The notes under the pieces: model-generated
Told to the model about the DNA's origin: nothing
Databases searched by the model: none
The model's input: the letters and a program-made list of their open reading frames with translations, nothing else
Shown here: positions 48,236 to 59,474 of the stretch, piece after piece
How the letters are laid out: the number at the start of each line of letters is the position of its first letter
How positions within the stretch are numbered: position 1 is the stretch's first letter
Assembly (NCBI GenBank): GCA_033439685.1
Contig: JAUEDM010000005.1
Span: 1 to 64,000, forward strand
DNA: 64,000 nucleotides
Direction of reading: 5' to 3'
From: Apodospora peruviana
Lineage: Eukaryota; Ascomycota; Sordariomycetes; Sordariales; Lasiosphaeriaceae
Made by a program: the position numbers and the translations under genes

Positions 48236-50116
48236 TCAAGTAAAAGAAGGCGGCACTCTATTCCCACTAATCACAGAATTATACACCACAAGCGGATCAA
48301 CTTGCCCTCCCTCTTCACCAGCATATAAATCCTGCTGCACCCACGCCGCGAGAACCATCCTCCTAACCAAAGGCATATTACCCAGTGGACGGTGTTCCAC
48401 CGAGGCACCAAGGACCTCGATGACCAATCTTCTCTCGTCATCCGTACGAGCCTCGAGCGCAATGATGAACAACGGCAATGGCCGTTCGCATATCCCCGCC
48501 TGTTTGAGGAGTTCAAACGCAGAAGTGATTAGAGTCGCCACCTTTGGAGAAGTCGCAGGCATTGCGAGCCCCATTCGCAGGAGGTAGATGTATGCTGCAA
48601 GCCGGTAAAGCTCGGCGAGTTGTTGTTCGGGTTGTGTTGCTGCTGCATCGCCGGTAGTAACGCGAGGCATCTGTTTGATACTATCCAGACGCAGTTCCAA
48701 GTCCCTGACGGTCTGAAAATGCCCCGGGCTCAGGTGACGCGGATTGTCACGATCGTGCACGGCGTCAATGATTTGGCAGAGGAGATCAAGCATTTCTAAG
48801 GAACAGCCCGGCGACGGCAGGATCTTAGGCAAGCAAACGAATTGTGTTAGATATCTCAACTTTCTTTTTCCTGAAATACTTTACGATTCTGGTCAAAATA
48901 AACTTACAATTTGACGCATGGGCGAAAACACTCCCTTAGAAATAATCTTCTCCTGAGCCGCCAGCTGGATCTGTTGGTCCTGTTTGCGCACCCAATGACG
49001 GATGCTGAACTTGTAGAGCGTATCATGGTAGAATATCCAATCCAGAATCAGTGCCGAGTCGCCCTCGTAGGTACTGTGCGGTCGGTGCAGGAGGTTGGCG
49101 ATCTTCTTGGTTCCGCAGAAGAAGATTGCCCAGCTCATGGAGGAGCCGTCAAAGTTGAGTGTCTGTTTTATTGGTTAGTCCGCGTCGGGGATATGAAAGA
49201 GATGAGTGAGATGGGTGATTTGCCTCGAAGATGTTCAGTAACATGCTTGCTGCCATGGCGTGGAACGCCTGTGCTGGCTCTGTGGGAGACAAAGTCTCGA
49301 TGGATGTTTGCAATGCACTCAGTGCCTTTGTCTGGTGAGCGAAAGCCGTCTCTTGTTCAGCAAGATGCTGATAGGATAGGGCAGCAAAGGCGTGACGGGT
49401 TGCCATCGCAGGAGGTGTCTCTTCACTGAGGGACATTCTGACTAGCAGCTTGTATAGATCTGCCGTGTCGTCGCATGCTGAAGATATTATTCGGGACACC
49501 GCACTGTATTCTAAAATACATCTTCAGTATTTGGATGTCAATATAACCGTTGAGGCTAGTAAGCTGCCATCGACCTACCATTGGTAGCAATGAAAGGGTC
49601 TATCTGGGATAGGCTTATTGTCGACAGCCCAGGCGGCAGTGAGATGGTCAGCGACGAGTTTAAAGGTCTATCTTGATCTGCTATGACCATGGCCGACTGG
49701 TTAGTCAAAAACCTGATCTATGCACCAGTGAAGACTGGCTGCTCACGAAAATCCCTAGGAACAGACGGATCCTTCCACAGTTGAATGTCCCGATTTGTTG
49801 CGTTGACGAATTCGGCTTTCTTCATTCTGATGGGTAGGATGCGATGCCGGTGTCCACGGACGGCCCGGCGTCCATCATCGCTGCGAGGCCACGATAGCTT
49901 CACTCCATAACCAAGGCATTGTTGTCCCCGGACCACGCAGTTCTGGCAGGAGGGCAGAGCTCTGTCACATGCCGTTTTCCGGGCTATTATCTTGAATCAA
50001 TAATTATTCCTTCAAAGTAAGGTACTATTCTTGAACCAGCCAGTGCGGCTCGCGGTCTACTTACAACGACAATTCCAACATCGCTTCGGCTTTGCTCTGC
50101 CCTGTTCCCGTGTCAT
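48236..50116 (-). CDS. Zn2Cys6 binuclear cluster transcription factor, 505 aa, six exons
   Basis: A fungal-specific DNA-binding regulator. Exons read 50116-50065, 49983-49747, 49677-49579, 49510-49224, 49162-48908 and 48823-48236. The first splice joins CWNCR to SRKTACDR, giving the full cluster C-x2-C-x6-C-x6-C-x2-C-x6-C, followed by LGYGVKLSWP. The intron after exon 4 starts with GC instead of GT (GAG|GCAAAT), with a good branch sequence GGACTAACC and acceptor AACAG; frame is kept only by this choice. The C-terminal part matches the fungal_trans_2-type region (HAFAALSYQH, AASMLLNIFE, WAIFFCGTKK). Target genes are unknown. It is the only regulator gene in the window, about 5 kb from sidA, so cluster control is possible but not shown. 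Confidence 0.85.
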
Positions 50117-50466
50117 TGTGGTTGACAGAGGTACTAGTTATACTGATATCAGCTACAATTGCTCAGTAATCTTGAGGTTCTCGAGTAACGAAGATGATCG
50201 ATCGATTGCTTTGCTACAGATAATCACCAGCTCGTAATTCTCTCTTGTCAATTATAGTAACCTGACGACGATGGCGCCCAAAGTGACTTGCGTGGTTGCC
50301 AATGAAGCGTGCCACAGGGCGGATTACTAATGGACAGTTCACCGGTCAATATCCTCCTGTCATTCGGCTGACAACTTTGGATTGGGTAATCGTGCGTGGC
50401 AACCCAGTAGGTACTTCGGCTGCGCTCCCCAAAAAGAACAAAACAGCATGGTTGGGCCGAGCGTCA
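50117..50466. other. Promoter of the Zn2Cys6 gene and 3' end of the ABM-like gene
   Basis: Between two minus-strand genes. No open frame of note, no repeat. The transcription factor promoter must start here. Confidence 0.5.
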
Positions 50467-51193
50467 TCAGCCTCTGAACTTAAAGTGCATCAAATGAATC
50501 CCCGGCCCATCCTCCCCAAAAGGAATCATCCTCTCAATCATCGGCCCAAACGGCGCCTTGAAGGTCTCCGTCTCAGCGGCTGCCAGGTGAGCGTTCTTGC
50601 TTGGCCAGCCGACGACCATGGCGAACATGCTTGCCAGGCCGGTCGGGCTCGCCTCGCTGGCAATGGGAGACATCCAGCCGCCACGGACACCTAGCGCACA
50701 GATATTCGAGTCGGGAATTTGGGACAGGGCCTCCATGAATGTATGGATCACCAGATCGAGCTCTTCTCCACTTGTTGCATCGGTAGAGAACGAGGGGAGC
50801 GCGATCTCGGTTGTCGGGTACGACGTCAAGTCGCCCGCATCGAAGCCAACATAGAATACACGGGTCTCTGGGGCCGAATCGACCTCGTAAGGCCGGAAGT
50901 AGTTGGTTGGAGCTCGCTCGTCTGTCGATGTCCATCCTGATCACATAGGTGGTGAGTCGGGCCGTTTAGAAATCAAGGTCGTCGTACTGGGTCAACTCAC
51001 GAACGGCAACAGCCACGATATCGGGATTATCGATTGACCGTCCCCAAAAGACGCTCGCGGCGTGCGGCTGGAGACGGAGCTGCTCGACGCAGTTTAGAAA
51101 CAATCGCCCCGTGGCGCTGTCATCGTCCTCTGGTTTGACAATGGGCTTGACGTTGAGGTAGATCAATTCGGTTGCTACGATCTTGTCTGTCAT
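50467..51193 (-). CDS. Two-domain ferredoxin-like (ABM-type dimeric barrel) protein, 220 aa
   Basis: Exons read 51193-51001 and 50936-50467, with a clear GTGAGT donor. The size and plan resemble fungal proteins with two antibiotic-biosynthesis-monooxygenase-like folds: an N-terminal half (ATELIYLNVKP, LQPHAASVFWGRSIDN) and a C-terminal half (TFMEALSQIPDSNICALGVRGGW, SMFAMVVGWPSKNAHLAA, GIHLMHFKF). Such proteins are cofactor-free oxygenases or have no known activity. I see no certain catalytic residue. It lies upstream of the WW-domain gene and beside the transcription factor, with no evident tie to the siderophore genes. Confidence 0.65.
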
Positions 51194-53220
51194 CTTTTTT
51201 TGACTCGCGTACGTCCAGAAATTTTTGCACAGCTGGTCACTAATGATAGCCCAGTTCTACTGGTCTCGGGCTCCTTTAAATAGTTGGCGCTGAGAAATAT
51301 CGCCTTGATGACGAAATGGTCAGAGTCGGGAAGATCGAGACAAATCCGGTAGTGGTGTAACGGCAGTGGAAGTCCTTTCTCGTCAGATTCCGTAACTACG
51401 AGTTTCCACGACGGGTATCAACGCCGATGAGTCAAGATCGAGGTCTCACTTGAACTACAGAATTGTTAACACCGTCACAACCGGAATTCCACCATCATAA
51501 CAAATGGTACCACACCAAAAGACCTTGGAAGGAGCTGGAGATGGCGGGGCTGGCAAGCCGGTCGCGGAAGGTGCCTGACAGCACTGGACGAGCATATGAT
51601 CAGCCAGTCGGGTGAGAAAGAATTCGCGTTTGTCAGCGCGCACGCTAGTTCTAGCACATATGTACATCTGACCGGTGGTTGCCAAGGTGCTTATCCGATC
51701 CGAGTCGAAGAAAACATGGCGCTAAAATGGGACGATATCCTAGGTCGGATAGTGAACCATGATCAAGCAACGTGTTGGGTGGTTGAGTCCTTGTCGCAGT
51801 GTTTATCGTGGTTGATAGAGACAGCCCTGGAGGGCATGTGTCTGAACCGAAATAAACATGTCTGCCCAGACCGCCCGTTCAGTGATACCTGCGACGGTAA
51901 GAGTTATGACTGAGATGCGCATCTCAAAATAGCAACAAATAGGAAGTAAGAATGGAACGCTGGTGTATTCCGTACATACAAGTTTCTGTGATCGCTGACA
52001 GATGCAGCACGGGTGTATGGTCCTAGCCCAGCATCTGGCGTCGTCGGACCCGGGTTTCATTGCATCGCGGACCTCGACGAACCTCATCGACGAGCAAGAA
52101 AACACCCATGTCAAAACTGCACTCCAAGACCATCTCATCAAAACTTTAGACGACACTGTCGTCCTCAAAGCATGGCAAGTGAACACGACTTCATGATCCA
52201 AGACGCCGAGGTCTTCCATCTCTGAGAGCCTAGGGGGCGGAAGAAGACAACTGAAGCCGGTATCCACTACGGTCGGGTAATTTCCCGCTGTAGGGAAACC
52301 CGTAGAAGCCGTTGCTGAAAAGAGCGGCAACTGTAAGATCTATGGCGGATCCAACCTTGGAGACAATGCTAATTGCCATGGCACTCGGAAGGACGCGTCT
52401 TCTCAGCACAGCTTGCGGGAAGCTTGCGTCAGACCGGCATGCTCTGGAGATGTTCTTGCCTTCTTGTACAGAGCGGGCTCCAGCGCCTGTCATGGTGCAT
52501 TGTTTCAGATACTGCCGCGTATATCGGAGAAGGGACCCGGAGTGAGACCGTGTAGATGTGAGGAACCGCCATCTCTTCATGGGCTTCTCGTCGACACGAT
52601 CCCCACGGGAAAGAAGATAGCGTCGGGCGGCCTAGCATCTAATGACGACGGTTGGCCGAAGAGGTGTTGTGATGTACGTTGCAGAGAACAACAATGAGCC
52701 CGTGAACCTCGAAATTCCGGCAGGGCTGGGCAGCTGGCGAAGCTCGGATTCACGTCCAGCCTGGTGATGGCGCGGTGCTGAGTCGGTGTCGGGTTTGTGG
52801 CCTTGGAAAGTTTGTCTACGATCGACTGGCGAGGACACGAGATTGAGGAAGAAATGTGAATGATCAATCTAGAATAATCAGCATCTTGGGGAGGTGCGTT
52901 GAAACCGAACCGCAGACGTACTAACCTACCTGCTCGTCCCGTGTAGAACGTCGAGTTTGTCCAGTTCTTAGATTCTGGACCATTGAGGTTCTGAAGTTAA
53001 ACACTCCAGACGTGCCGCAGCGTCGAAACACAGTAGAGGAAGCCCCAAGCTTGCCTGCCAAATGACGCTCAACTGGTCCGTGCTCGGTCCACTTTATTTC
53101 GCAGGGATGTCGAGAGCTGTCTTGGCGCATTTATGTGGAGAAACTCAAAACATCGAAACTCTCGTCATCGCATCGCGCTCCCACGCAAACCCAATCTCTT
53201 CCTCCCAGAGCCACCACAAC
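51194..53220. other. Intergenic region with possible gene remnants
   Basis: About 2 kb without a confident gene. Plus-strand frames at about 51596-51913 and 52002-52196 look more protein-like than their surroundings but do not join into a clear gene. The right end is the promoter and leader of the WW/FF gene. In-frame ATG codons upstream of 53221 (at 53062) give an unlikely hydrophobic extension and are treated as leader. Confidence 0.4.
52002..52196 (+). pseudogene. Possible remnant of a coding region, 64 codons
   Basis: The frame starts MQHGCMVLAQHLASSDPG and ends KAWQVNTTS, is balanced in composition, and follows an AG acceptor-like GATGCAG. The amphipathic order (DPGFIASRTST, LIDEQENTHVKTAL) looks like a genuine protein end. 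No start exon could be joined, and upstream frames carry stops. It may be the last exon of a decayed gene. I do not recognise the family. Confidence 0.22.
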
Positions 53221-54960
53221 ATGCTCAAATCAACATACAAGCCCTCGCCGGGCCTTCTTCAACCTCTTCCACCGGGATGGACCGAACACAAAGCGCCGAC
53301 AGGACATACGTACTACTACAATGCCACAACGAAAGAGTCGACCTACAAGCGGCCGGGCGCCGTCCCGGTGCCCATGGATCCGGCGACGAGCTACTTTCAG
53401 CACCAAGCTGTTCCGCAGATCAACCTCTCCGATCCTGTGGTGGCGAACGCCTTCATGGCTCAGTATACCGCTCCGCCACCACAGCAACAGCAACACGGCG
53501 GACAGCGGGGAGGCTTTGGTGGACCAGGAGGAGGGAGAGGAGGCGGGTTCCAGTCTCGGCCGCGCCCACAGCCCGTCGACAAGCCGCGGTCCAAGGTCGC
53601 GATACCCGGCCATGACCCATGGATTCTAGTCTACACGAAATATGGCCGGCGATTTGCCTACAATTCCGCCAAGAACGCGAGCTACTGGCGCATCCCCGAG
53701 AAGCTGATGCCCGCCATCCTCGAGCTCGATCAGGCGCGCATCAGGCAGAAGGCTGCCGGAACGGCGTCGGCGGAACAAGAAGACGGAAAGGCAACGGCAT
53801 CTTCTGGCCCTGTTCCCCGCAAAGAGCAACAACAGGAACAAGAACCACCACAACACGATTACGATAGCTCCGAGTACGAAGAGGTCGAAGTCACAGACGA
53901 CGAAGGCGACGAGGAGCAAGACGGCAACGCGCCAAAACGGCGACGGACAGAAGATGCAGCAGATGACGGACCCGTCGAGTTCACTGAAGCAGACATCGCC
54001 GCGCAGCTAGCAGCCATGGGCGCAGACTACGGCGACGAGTATGACGGATACGACGAAGAGATGGACGAAGGCGACGAAGGCCTGCCCCTTTCCGACTCCG
54101 ACGCCCGCGAACTGTTCAAGGACCTACTGAACGACTTCAACATAAACCCCTACTCGCCATGGGACAAGCTGATCGAAGAAGGAAAAGTCATCGACGACGC
54201 CAGGTACACGGTGCTCAGCACGACCAAGGCCCGCAAAGAGGTATGGGAGGAGTGGTCGTGCGCCAAGATTCAAGAACTGAAAGAGAAACGCGCCACCGAA
54301 GAAAAGAAAGACCCCAAGATTCCCTACATGGCTTTCTTGCAAGAGAAGGCCACGCCGAAACTTTACTGGCCAGAGTTCAAGCGGAAATACAAGAAGGAGG
54401 AGCCTATGCGAGATACCAAGTTGTCCGACAAGGACCGCGAGAAATGGTACCGCGAGCATATCAACCGGCTCAAGATACCGCAGGCTACGCTGAAAGCCGA
54501 CCTGAAGAAACTGCTTGAGTCGGTTCCGCTCTCCGCACTCAATAACCAGACCATGACATCGCACCTCCCGCCCCAGATCCTCGGCGACATACGATATATC
54601 TCCCTCGATCCCCAGATCCGTGACCCCTTCGTCGAAGCATACATACAGGGCCTTGGTTCGCCGCCGGCAGCTGACGAAAGAGCTCAAGAGGAGGAGAACG
54701 AGGCCGCCAAGACGGCGCGCAACGAGAGAAGGAAGCGCGAAAAGGCGTTGGAGGAGAGGGAGAGGGCGGTCGCTGAGGGGAAGAGGCGGCAGGAGAAGAA
54801 GCTGCAATTTGAGAGACACAGGCTGCGTGACGAGGAACGCGAGCTCGAGCGCGCCATGCACGTCAGCAAGAAGGGTTTGCAAAGTCAGCTTGCGGCCACG
54901 GTGGTGGATAAACCAGCTGCGGAGGTGTCGGCAGAGAAGAATCGAGAAGCAATTAGGTAG
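53221..54960 (+). CDS. WW and FF domain protein, pre-mRNA splicing / transcription elongation type, 579 aa
   Basis: Nuclear protein of the Urn1/Dre4/TCERG1 group that links splicing factors and the RNA polymerase tail. Single exon. The ATG at 53221 gives MLKSTYKPSPGLLQP just before the first WW domain (LPPGWTEHKAPTGHTYYYN, residues about 17-45), where the second tryptophan is replaced by tyrosine in STYKRP. A glycine/arginine-rich stretch (GGFGGPGGGRGGG) follows, then a WW-like segment (DPWILVYTKYGRRFAYN, KNASYWRIP). An acidic region with a basic PKRRRTED nuclear signal comes next. The FF domain (ARELFKDLLNDFNINPYSPW to EVWEEW) is near 305-365, and a charged coiled-coil tail (ERRKREKALEERERAVAE) closes the protein. 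A housekeeping gene. Confidence 0.9.
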   Translation: MLKSTYKPSPGLLQPLPPGWTEHKAPTGHTYYYNATTKESTYKRPGAVPVPMDPATSYFQHQAVPQINLSDPVVANAFMAQYTAPPPQQQQHGGQRGGFGGPGGGRGGGFQSRPRPQPVDKPRSKVAIPGHDPWILVYTKYGRRFAYNSAKNASYWRIPEKLMPAILELDQARIRQKAAGTASAEQEDGKATASSGPVPRKEQQQEQEPPQHDYDSSEYEEVEVTDDEGDEEQDGNAPKRRRTEDAADDGPVEFTEADIAAQLAAMGADYGDEYDGYDEEMDEGDEGLPLSDSDARELFKDLLNDFNINPYSPWDKLIEEGKVIDDARYTVLSTTKARKEVWEEWSCAKIQELKEKRATEEKKDPKIPYMAFLQEKATPKLYWPEFKRKYKKEEPMRDTKLSDKDREKWYREHINRLKIPQATLKADLKKLLESVPLSALNNQTMTSHLPPQILGDIRYISLDPQIRDPFVEAYIQGLGSPPAADERAQEEENEAAKTARNERRKREKALEERERAVAEGKRRQEKKLQFERHRLRDEERELERAMHVSKKGLQSQLAATVVDKPAAEVSAEKNREAIR

Positions 54961-55251
54961 CTTTCGCGCTATGTACCTTATACAGTCTGTACATACAACC
55001 GTGCTGCGAGTCAAGTCAATAAATACAGCAGACATCAAACGCCCTCGCGAATTATTAGTATAGACATGCCTCGCGACGATGCCTTTGTTTGCTACAAATA
55101 CAGCCCCAAGCAATGTTGATAGAAATACAGCCAAAACCGCCATGCAATGCTCATCTCGCTCACCACATCCCACGATACTCTTAACAGCAGTCCAAAACAA
55201 CATGCGTAGTACTACGCCGCTCCAAAACAAGCGCCCATCCATCCATTGGTT

Positions 55252-58200
55252 CTACCAAATCCTCTTAGCAACCATCTCGTACCTCATAATATTACTAAAG
55301 TCCTTCTCCTTCTCCTTATCCTGCCCCTTCTCCGCCCGCTTCTCTTTTTCTCTCAGCTTCCTCAAAGCCTCCTGATCATCAGCAAATAACCACCTCCTTC
55401 TCTCCTCGCCAACTTCCACCTGCCCATACCCGCCCACCCTCCTACCCTTAGCGTCGTAAGACTCCCTCTCCGCCTTACCAGTAGCGATAGCATGCTCTTT
55501 AGCCTTCATTTTCGCATACCGATCGCGTGAATACCGTAACAAAGCCATGCCCAACACCAACTTCACCACCAGAAGCACCAGGAATACGAGCAGGAAGACG
55601 ACCACCATGGTCGCCGTGGCGATGACATCATCGCTCGTCCACCGGAGCCAGAGGCGTGTTGCTGTCCCTGGCTGCTCGGTGGCGTTATCGCCGACCCCAT
55701 CGGCATACGGGTAACCGTACACAGCGCGGCCGAGGGCGTTTCGTATCAAATTGTCAAGCCGGTCGAGTGCGGCCACCATGGCGGGAGAAGGCGTGGCAGA
55801 CTCGACCGAGAGTGACGTTTGCGTGGAGGGAGGCAACGGGGTTGGAAGATGCGTGGCCAGAAACATGTTGTAGATCTGGACCGACGCTCGGATAAAGAGA
55901 CATGATAACGGCAGCAGAGGCAATCCCAGACGGCGGGTCAGCGAGGGCGTAACAAATGCCTAAGACAATAACATTAATGAACATGCTCCCTACCAGAAAA
56001 AAAGACAGAATAACTCACATTGGTGTAATAGTCCTTACACAAGATATCAAGAATCCTGCTGTAAAACCTCGGCTTGATATTGTTGAACTTGTTGACGTAG
56101 GCATGCTTGATCCAGTCGACAATCATCTCGCTCCCAATGACCACAAAGAAAGGCGACAGCACCTCTCCCGACCACAACCACGACGGCAATATCGTGAAGC
56201 TGGCAGGCAGGATGGAAGCGCTATGCAGCGGGATACTACTAGGCCCACTGTCCTCGCTGCCAGCGCCTGGCACCGAAAGTCCACCCACCTCGACCACGTT
56301 GCGCATGCCAATGATAAGCAGCATGATCCACAGCTGGAAACGTTCGACAATGTCGGCGCAGGCAAGCTGGAACGAGTTTTCCTTCTCGAAGCGCTTGAAG
56401 ACGGTGCTTTTGATCTCGACGAACTGGTTGGACATGAGCAACGTCAAGAGCGCATTCGAGTACGAATTGACGGCCACGTTGAGCGCGATCACCTGGTAGA
56501 ACAAGGTGACCGAGTGCAAGATGTTGTACACCAGCGCCAGCAGGAACATGCCAAACGGAAGCATGATCTTGGAGCGGCCGGAGCTGTTCCTAGAGAGCGT
56601 CTCGGCGCTGAAGAGGCATTCAAATATGTCTTGGCCCAAAGCTGACAACAAGCGATCGCCAACCTCTAGAAGATTGTAGATAGCGTAAAGCTTGATCGCC
56701 GACTGTGCGCGAATGAAGTGGTACATTCGGCTGGCGTCCAAGTTCATCAGGGCGATGGAGCTGAAGACGATTATGGCACCTTGTAGCAGGTCCGCCTTGT
56801 GAAAAGACGTTAAATTAGACGGGCTGGACTTTGTACGTCTGTGTCGTAGGTTCCCGGTGCTTGGTCTATTGGTCGGTCTCCTCGAGCTGTTGGTGGCGCC
56901 GTTGATATTGGGTCGCAAGCTCTCGGGGCGGCGGGCAGCCGTGTCGAAACTTGTAGTCGTTGCAGTCCCGTTCGTAGTCGCTGCCAGATTCGCGCTGCTG
57001 CTACTTCTGGATGGCGCCTCCCGAACCCGGCTCCGACTCCTCGACTGACTCGAGGAGGTATGGCTGCTCGCGTTCGACACCGAACGGCCACGACGGCCGC
57101 GCTTCCACATGCGGCCTAGTCCATACCAGACGAAACCCACAAGCCACCGAGCCTCTCTACCCACAAGGTAAGCCCACCAGCGCACCAGGACCGAAATCGC
57201 GATGCAGAAACGCATGGGCAGGACCGTGAAGGTCCAAAGCCACGCATCCAAGCACGCAAATGCGCCAAATGTGATTGCCCTCTCGAGATACCACGGTACA
57301 AGGAGGAAGTTCTTCAGCCGTTCGAACTTGACCGCGCTCGACTCGTAAGGGAGGTCGCTCGCATAGGAATGATGTATGTAGAGGGGACTAGGTCGTTGTC
57401 CGGCCAGTTCCAGCTGCAGCACTGTAGGTATGGACATGGGAGGCAGGGGTATCGACGGCGGTATGGGCGACGGAGGCCTCGGTTCGGCCGCCGCTTCGCT
57501 CCTGCTGGGTGCCGGGAGCTTAGGCGTCGTTGAGGCAAAGTTGGTCCGGCCCTCGAGGTCGAGCGGGGCCGGCCGAGTAGGTAGAGGGTGGAAGGAGTTG
57601 CGTCGGGCGGACGTCGGCTGGGTTGGAGGCTGTCCTGTAGACTTGCGCCTGCTTGTAGGCGGTGTCGATAGGGTTCTCGCCGAGATGGTCGGTCGTTCCT
57701 GGAGGGTTTCTCTCCTGTGTACTACGTCTGGACGTCCCGGTGTTCCGTCATACTGCATGAGCTGAGATTTGTCAATGAGAGACAATCCCAGGTGGGCAGC
57801 CTCCAACTGCTCTGACATGGAAGGTTGGTTGTTGGTCCCGATGACACTGGCAGACAGCGGACGAGCCGTCGCTTTCCGGCTGGATATGGTTCCCATCGGA
57901 AGAGATTCCGGTGTTGCCGTTAATTCGTGGATCTTGGTCGCAGAGAGACGTCGTATTCCGTCATGGTTGCTGGTCTTGGTGCCCGACCGACTGCGTGTCT
58001 TTGCGCTCTCGACTAGCAGTTCCTTCACGGGTTCAGGATGGGCCGAGTCAGACGAGATCGCATCGCTTGATCGCTCAGCGTCGCTGTGGCTGTCACTTGA
58101 CGGATCTGGGGTCGGCACGCCGTTTGTCGCAATGTGGACGGCTTCGGGGTCCGCAAGATGCGATTCCGGTATCGGTCGGGGCGTCGGGTCGCTGGGAGTT

Positions 58201-58394
58201 AACAGCGGCGAGGGCAGATGTGCCGCGGGTTGTACTGTTGTCTCCTTCATCTCAACGCCTGCTTCCATTGTGTCCGGTCCTAGCACCCTGCTCAGTGTGT
58301 TGCTGGACGCGCTCGATAGATCGACGGGCTGCCGATGAAGTAGTGGGATTTCACTATCTTCCCGGCCGCCGTCGGCTCGAACCGCACTGTTCAT
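55252..58394 (-). CDS. TAPT1/Emp65 family ER membrane protein (DUF747), 1,027 aa
   Basis: Fungal relatives such as yeast Emp65 reside in the ER membrane and act with the SUN-domain protein Slp1 in protecting soluble proteins from degradation. Exons read 58394-56019 and 55959-55252; the splice joins KDYYTN to AFVTPSLTRR and keeps phase 0. The ATG at 58394 (MNSAVRADGG) is the first true ATG. The N-terminal 300 residues are Ser/Pro/Thr-rich and likely disordered. The conserved core starts near SDLPYESSAVKFERLKNFLLVP and includes helices around RAITFGAFACLDAWL, ALMNLDASRMYHFIRAQSAIKLY, LLSALGQDIFECLF and LALVYNILHSVTLFYQVIALN. The C-terminal exon adds a hydrophobic pair and a charged tail rich in Lys and Glu. 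Confidence 0.9.
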
Positions 58395-58857
58395 GGCTCT
58401 CGTTGACACCAAGATAATGTCGCAGTCAAACCATGGTGGAAGTCAACTCATGATTCGAGATGATATGTCGTGGAACGCACAATTGTGTTTGGGCGAGACA
58501 GGTGCAAAAATGGCTGTCACCAGTCAAAGGACACATTGAAAGTTGGAGATGCAACTTCAGTTGCATTCCAGTCTCTGAATGAGAGATCAAGTGCAGGCGG
58601 GCGAATGACGTCCGTCCCGCCCTTCAGGTACCTGCGGTGCTAAAATTATCCCTGAGAAGTTGAGCACTGAACCCCTGTCCGCCCGCTCGTGGCCTTTGCG
58701 TTTGAGATGATTCATTGCTCCAAGCACAAATACCCAATACTTATGTGTATGGCCAGCGAGTTTGTCTCATGCTATCCATCTACAAGTTGTCGATACCCCG
58801 ACTCTATTTAACAGAACTGCTGCAGCCCGATTCTGCCATATGCAGCCACAATGAACC
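58395..58857. other. Promoter of the TAPT1-like gene and 3' end of the GNAT gene
   Basis: Between two minus-strand genes. No open frame, repeat or RNA gene seen. The TAPT1-like promoter should lie in the left part. Confidence 0.55.
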
Positions 58858-59427
58858 TCACAACTTCTTCTGGTAGACCCTGAAATCGGCCGGCTTCGCA
58901 AGGGCCGGTGCTATCTGCGGAAACTGATGCACCATGTCGACAGACCTCACCAGCTCGTACCCAGCCCTGCCGTACCAATCGGCCAGTCTGGTCTTGAACG
59001 GATGATGCCAGTCCCTGGGGAACAGCAGCTCCAACTGCATCCGTTCGGCGCCGTGGTGGTTCTTTGCAAACTCCTCGGCGAAACGGATTAGCCCCCAGCC
59101 GACGCCCGTTCCCTGGAAGGCCGGGTCGCAGGCCAGCAGGCCGAACTGTCCGGTCTGTCCGTTTAGCATGCTTGTCTTGATGCAGCCCATCACCTCAGAG
59201 GCTTCCGCCTTGGTCGAGCCAGCCCGCCAGCAGATGGCTAACTCGCCGGACCGGATGAAGCTGTGGACTTCATCGGTCGAAACACGGTTAACGGAGCCGA
59301 GAAAGAAATCGCTCTCGGTTTCGAGATAGACGGCGTTGATGAGGTTCGTGATTTTGGCGACAAATTCCGGGTTGGAGGCGAGAGAAGGCGGCGCAAAGGC
59401 GATGGCGGGCTTTTCAGGGTTACTCAT
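58858..59427 (-). CDS. GNAT family N-acetyltransferase, 189 aa
   Basis: Transfers an acetyl group from acetyl-CoA to an amine; the acceptor is unknown. Single exon from MSNPEKPAIAFAPP. An N-terminal helix pair (VAKITNLINAVYLETESDFF) is followed by the strand block GELAICWRAGS and EVMGCIKTSM. The acetyl-CoA loop is GLLACDPAFQGTGVGWGLIRFAE (read Q-G-T-G-V-G), and the end has the typical WYGRAGYELVRSVDM. Length is usual. It lies among housekeeping genes and I see no tie to either cluster. Confidence 0.88.
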   Translation of the reverse strand: MSNPEKPAIAFAPPSLASNPEFVAKITNLINAVYLETESDFFLGSVNRVSTDEVHSFIRSGELAICWRAGSTKAEASEVMGCIKTSMLNGQTGQFGLLACDPAFQGTGVGWGLIRFAEEFAKNHHGAERMQLELLFPRDWHHPFKTRLADWYGRAGYELVRSVDMVHQFPQIAPALAKPADFRVYQKKL

Positions 59428-59474
59428 TATACTCGTCAGGGCTAAAAACGCCGTTTGACTAGAAGTGTGCCGTT

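Noticed and set aside
53062..53220. Upstream in-frame start for the WW/FF gene
   Set aside because: The extension is hydrophobic and unlike the family. The ATG at 53221 directly precedes the WW domain.
54124..55242. Minus-strand open frame of 372 codons
   Set aside because: It lies opposite the WW/FF gene, whose strong codon bias creates it. It has no domain and poor composition.
55252..55923. Separate small membrane protein
   Set aside because: A phase-0 splice joins it to the preceding TAPT1-like exon, and its N-terminus continues the membrane core.
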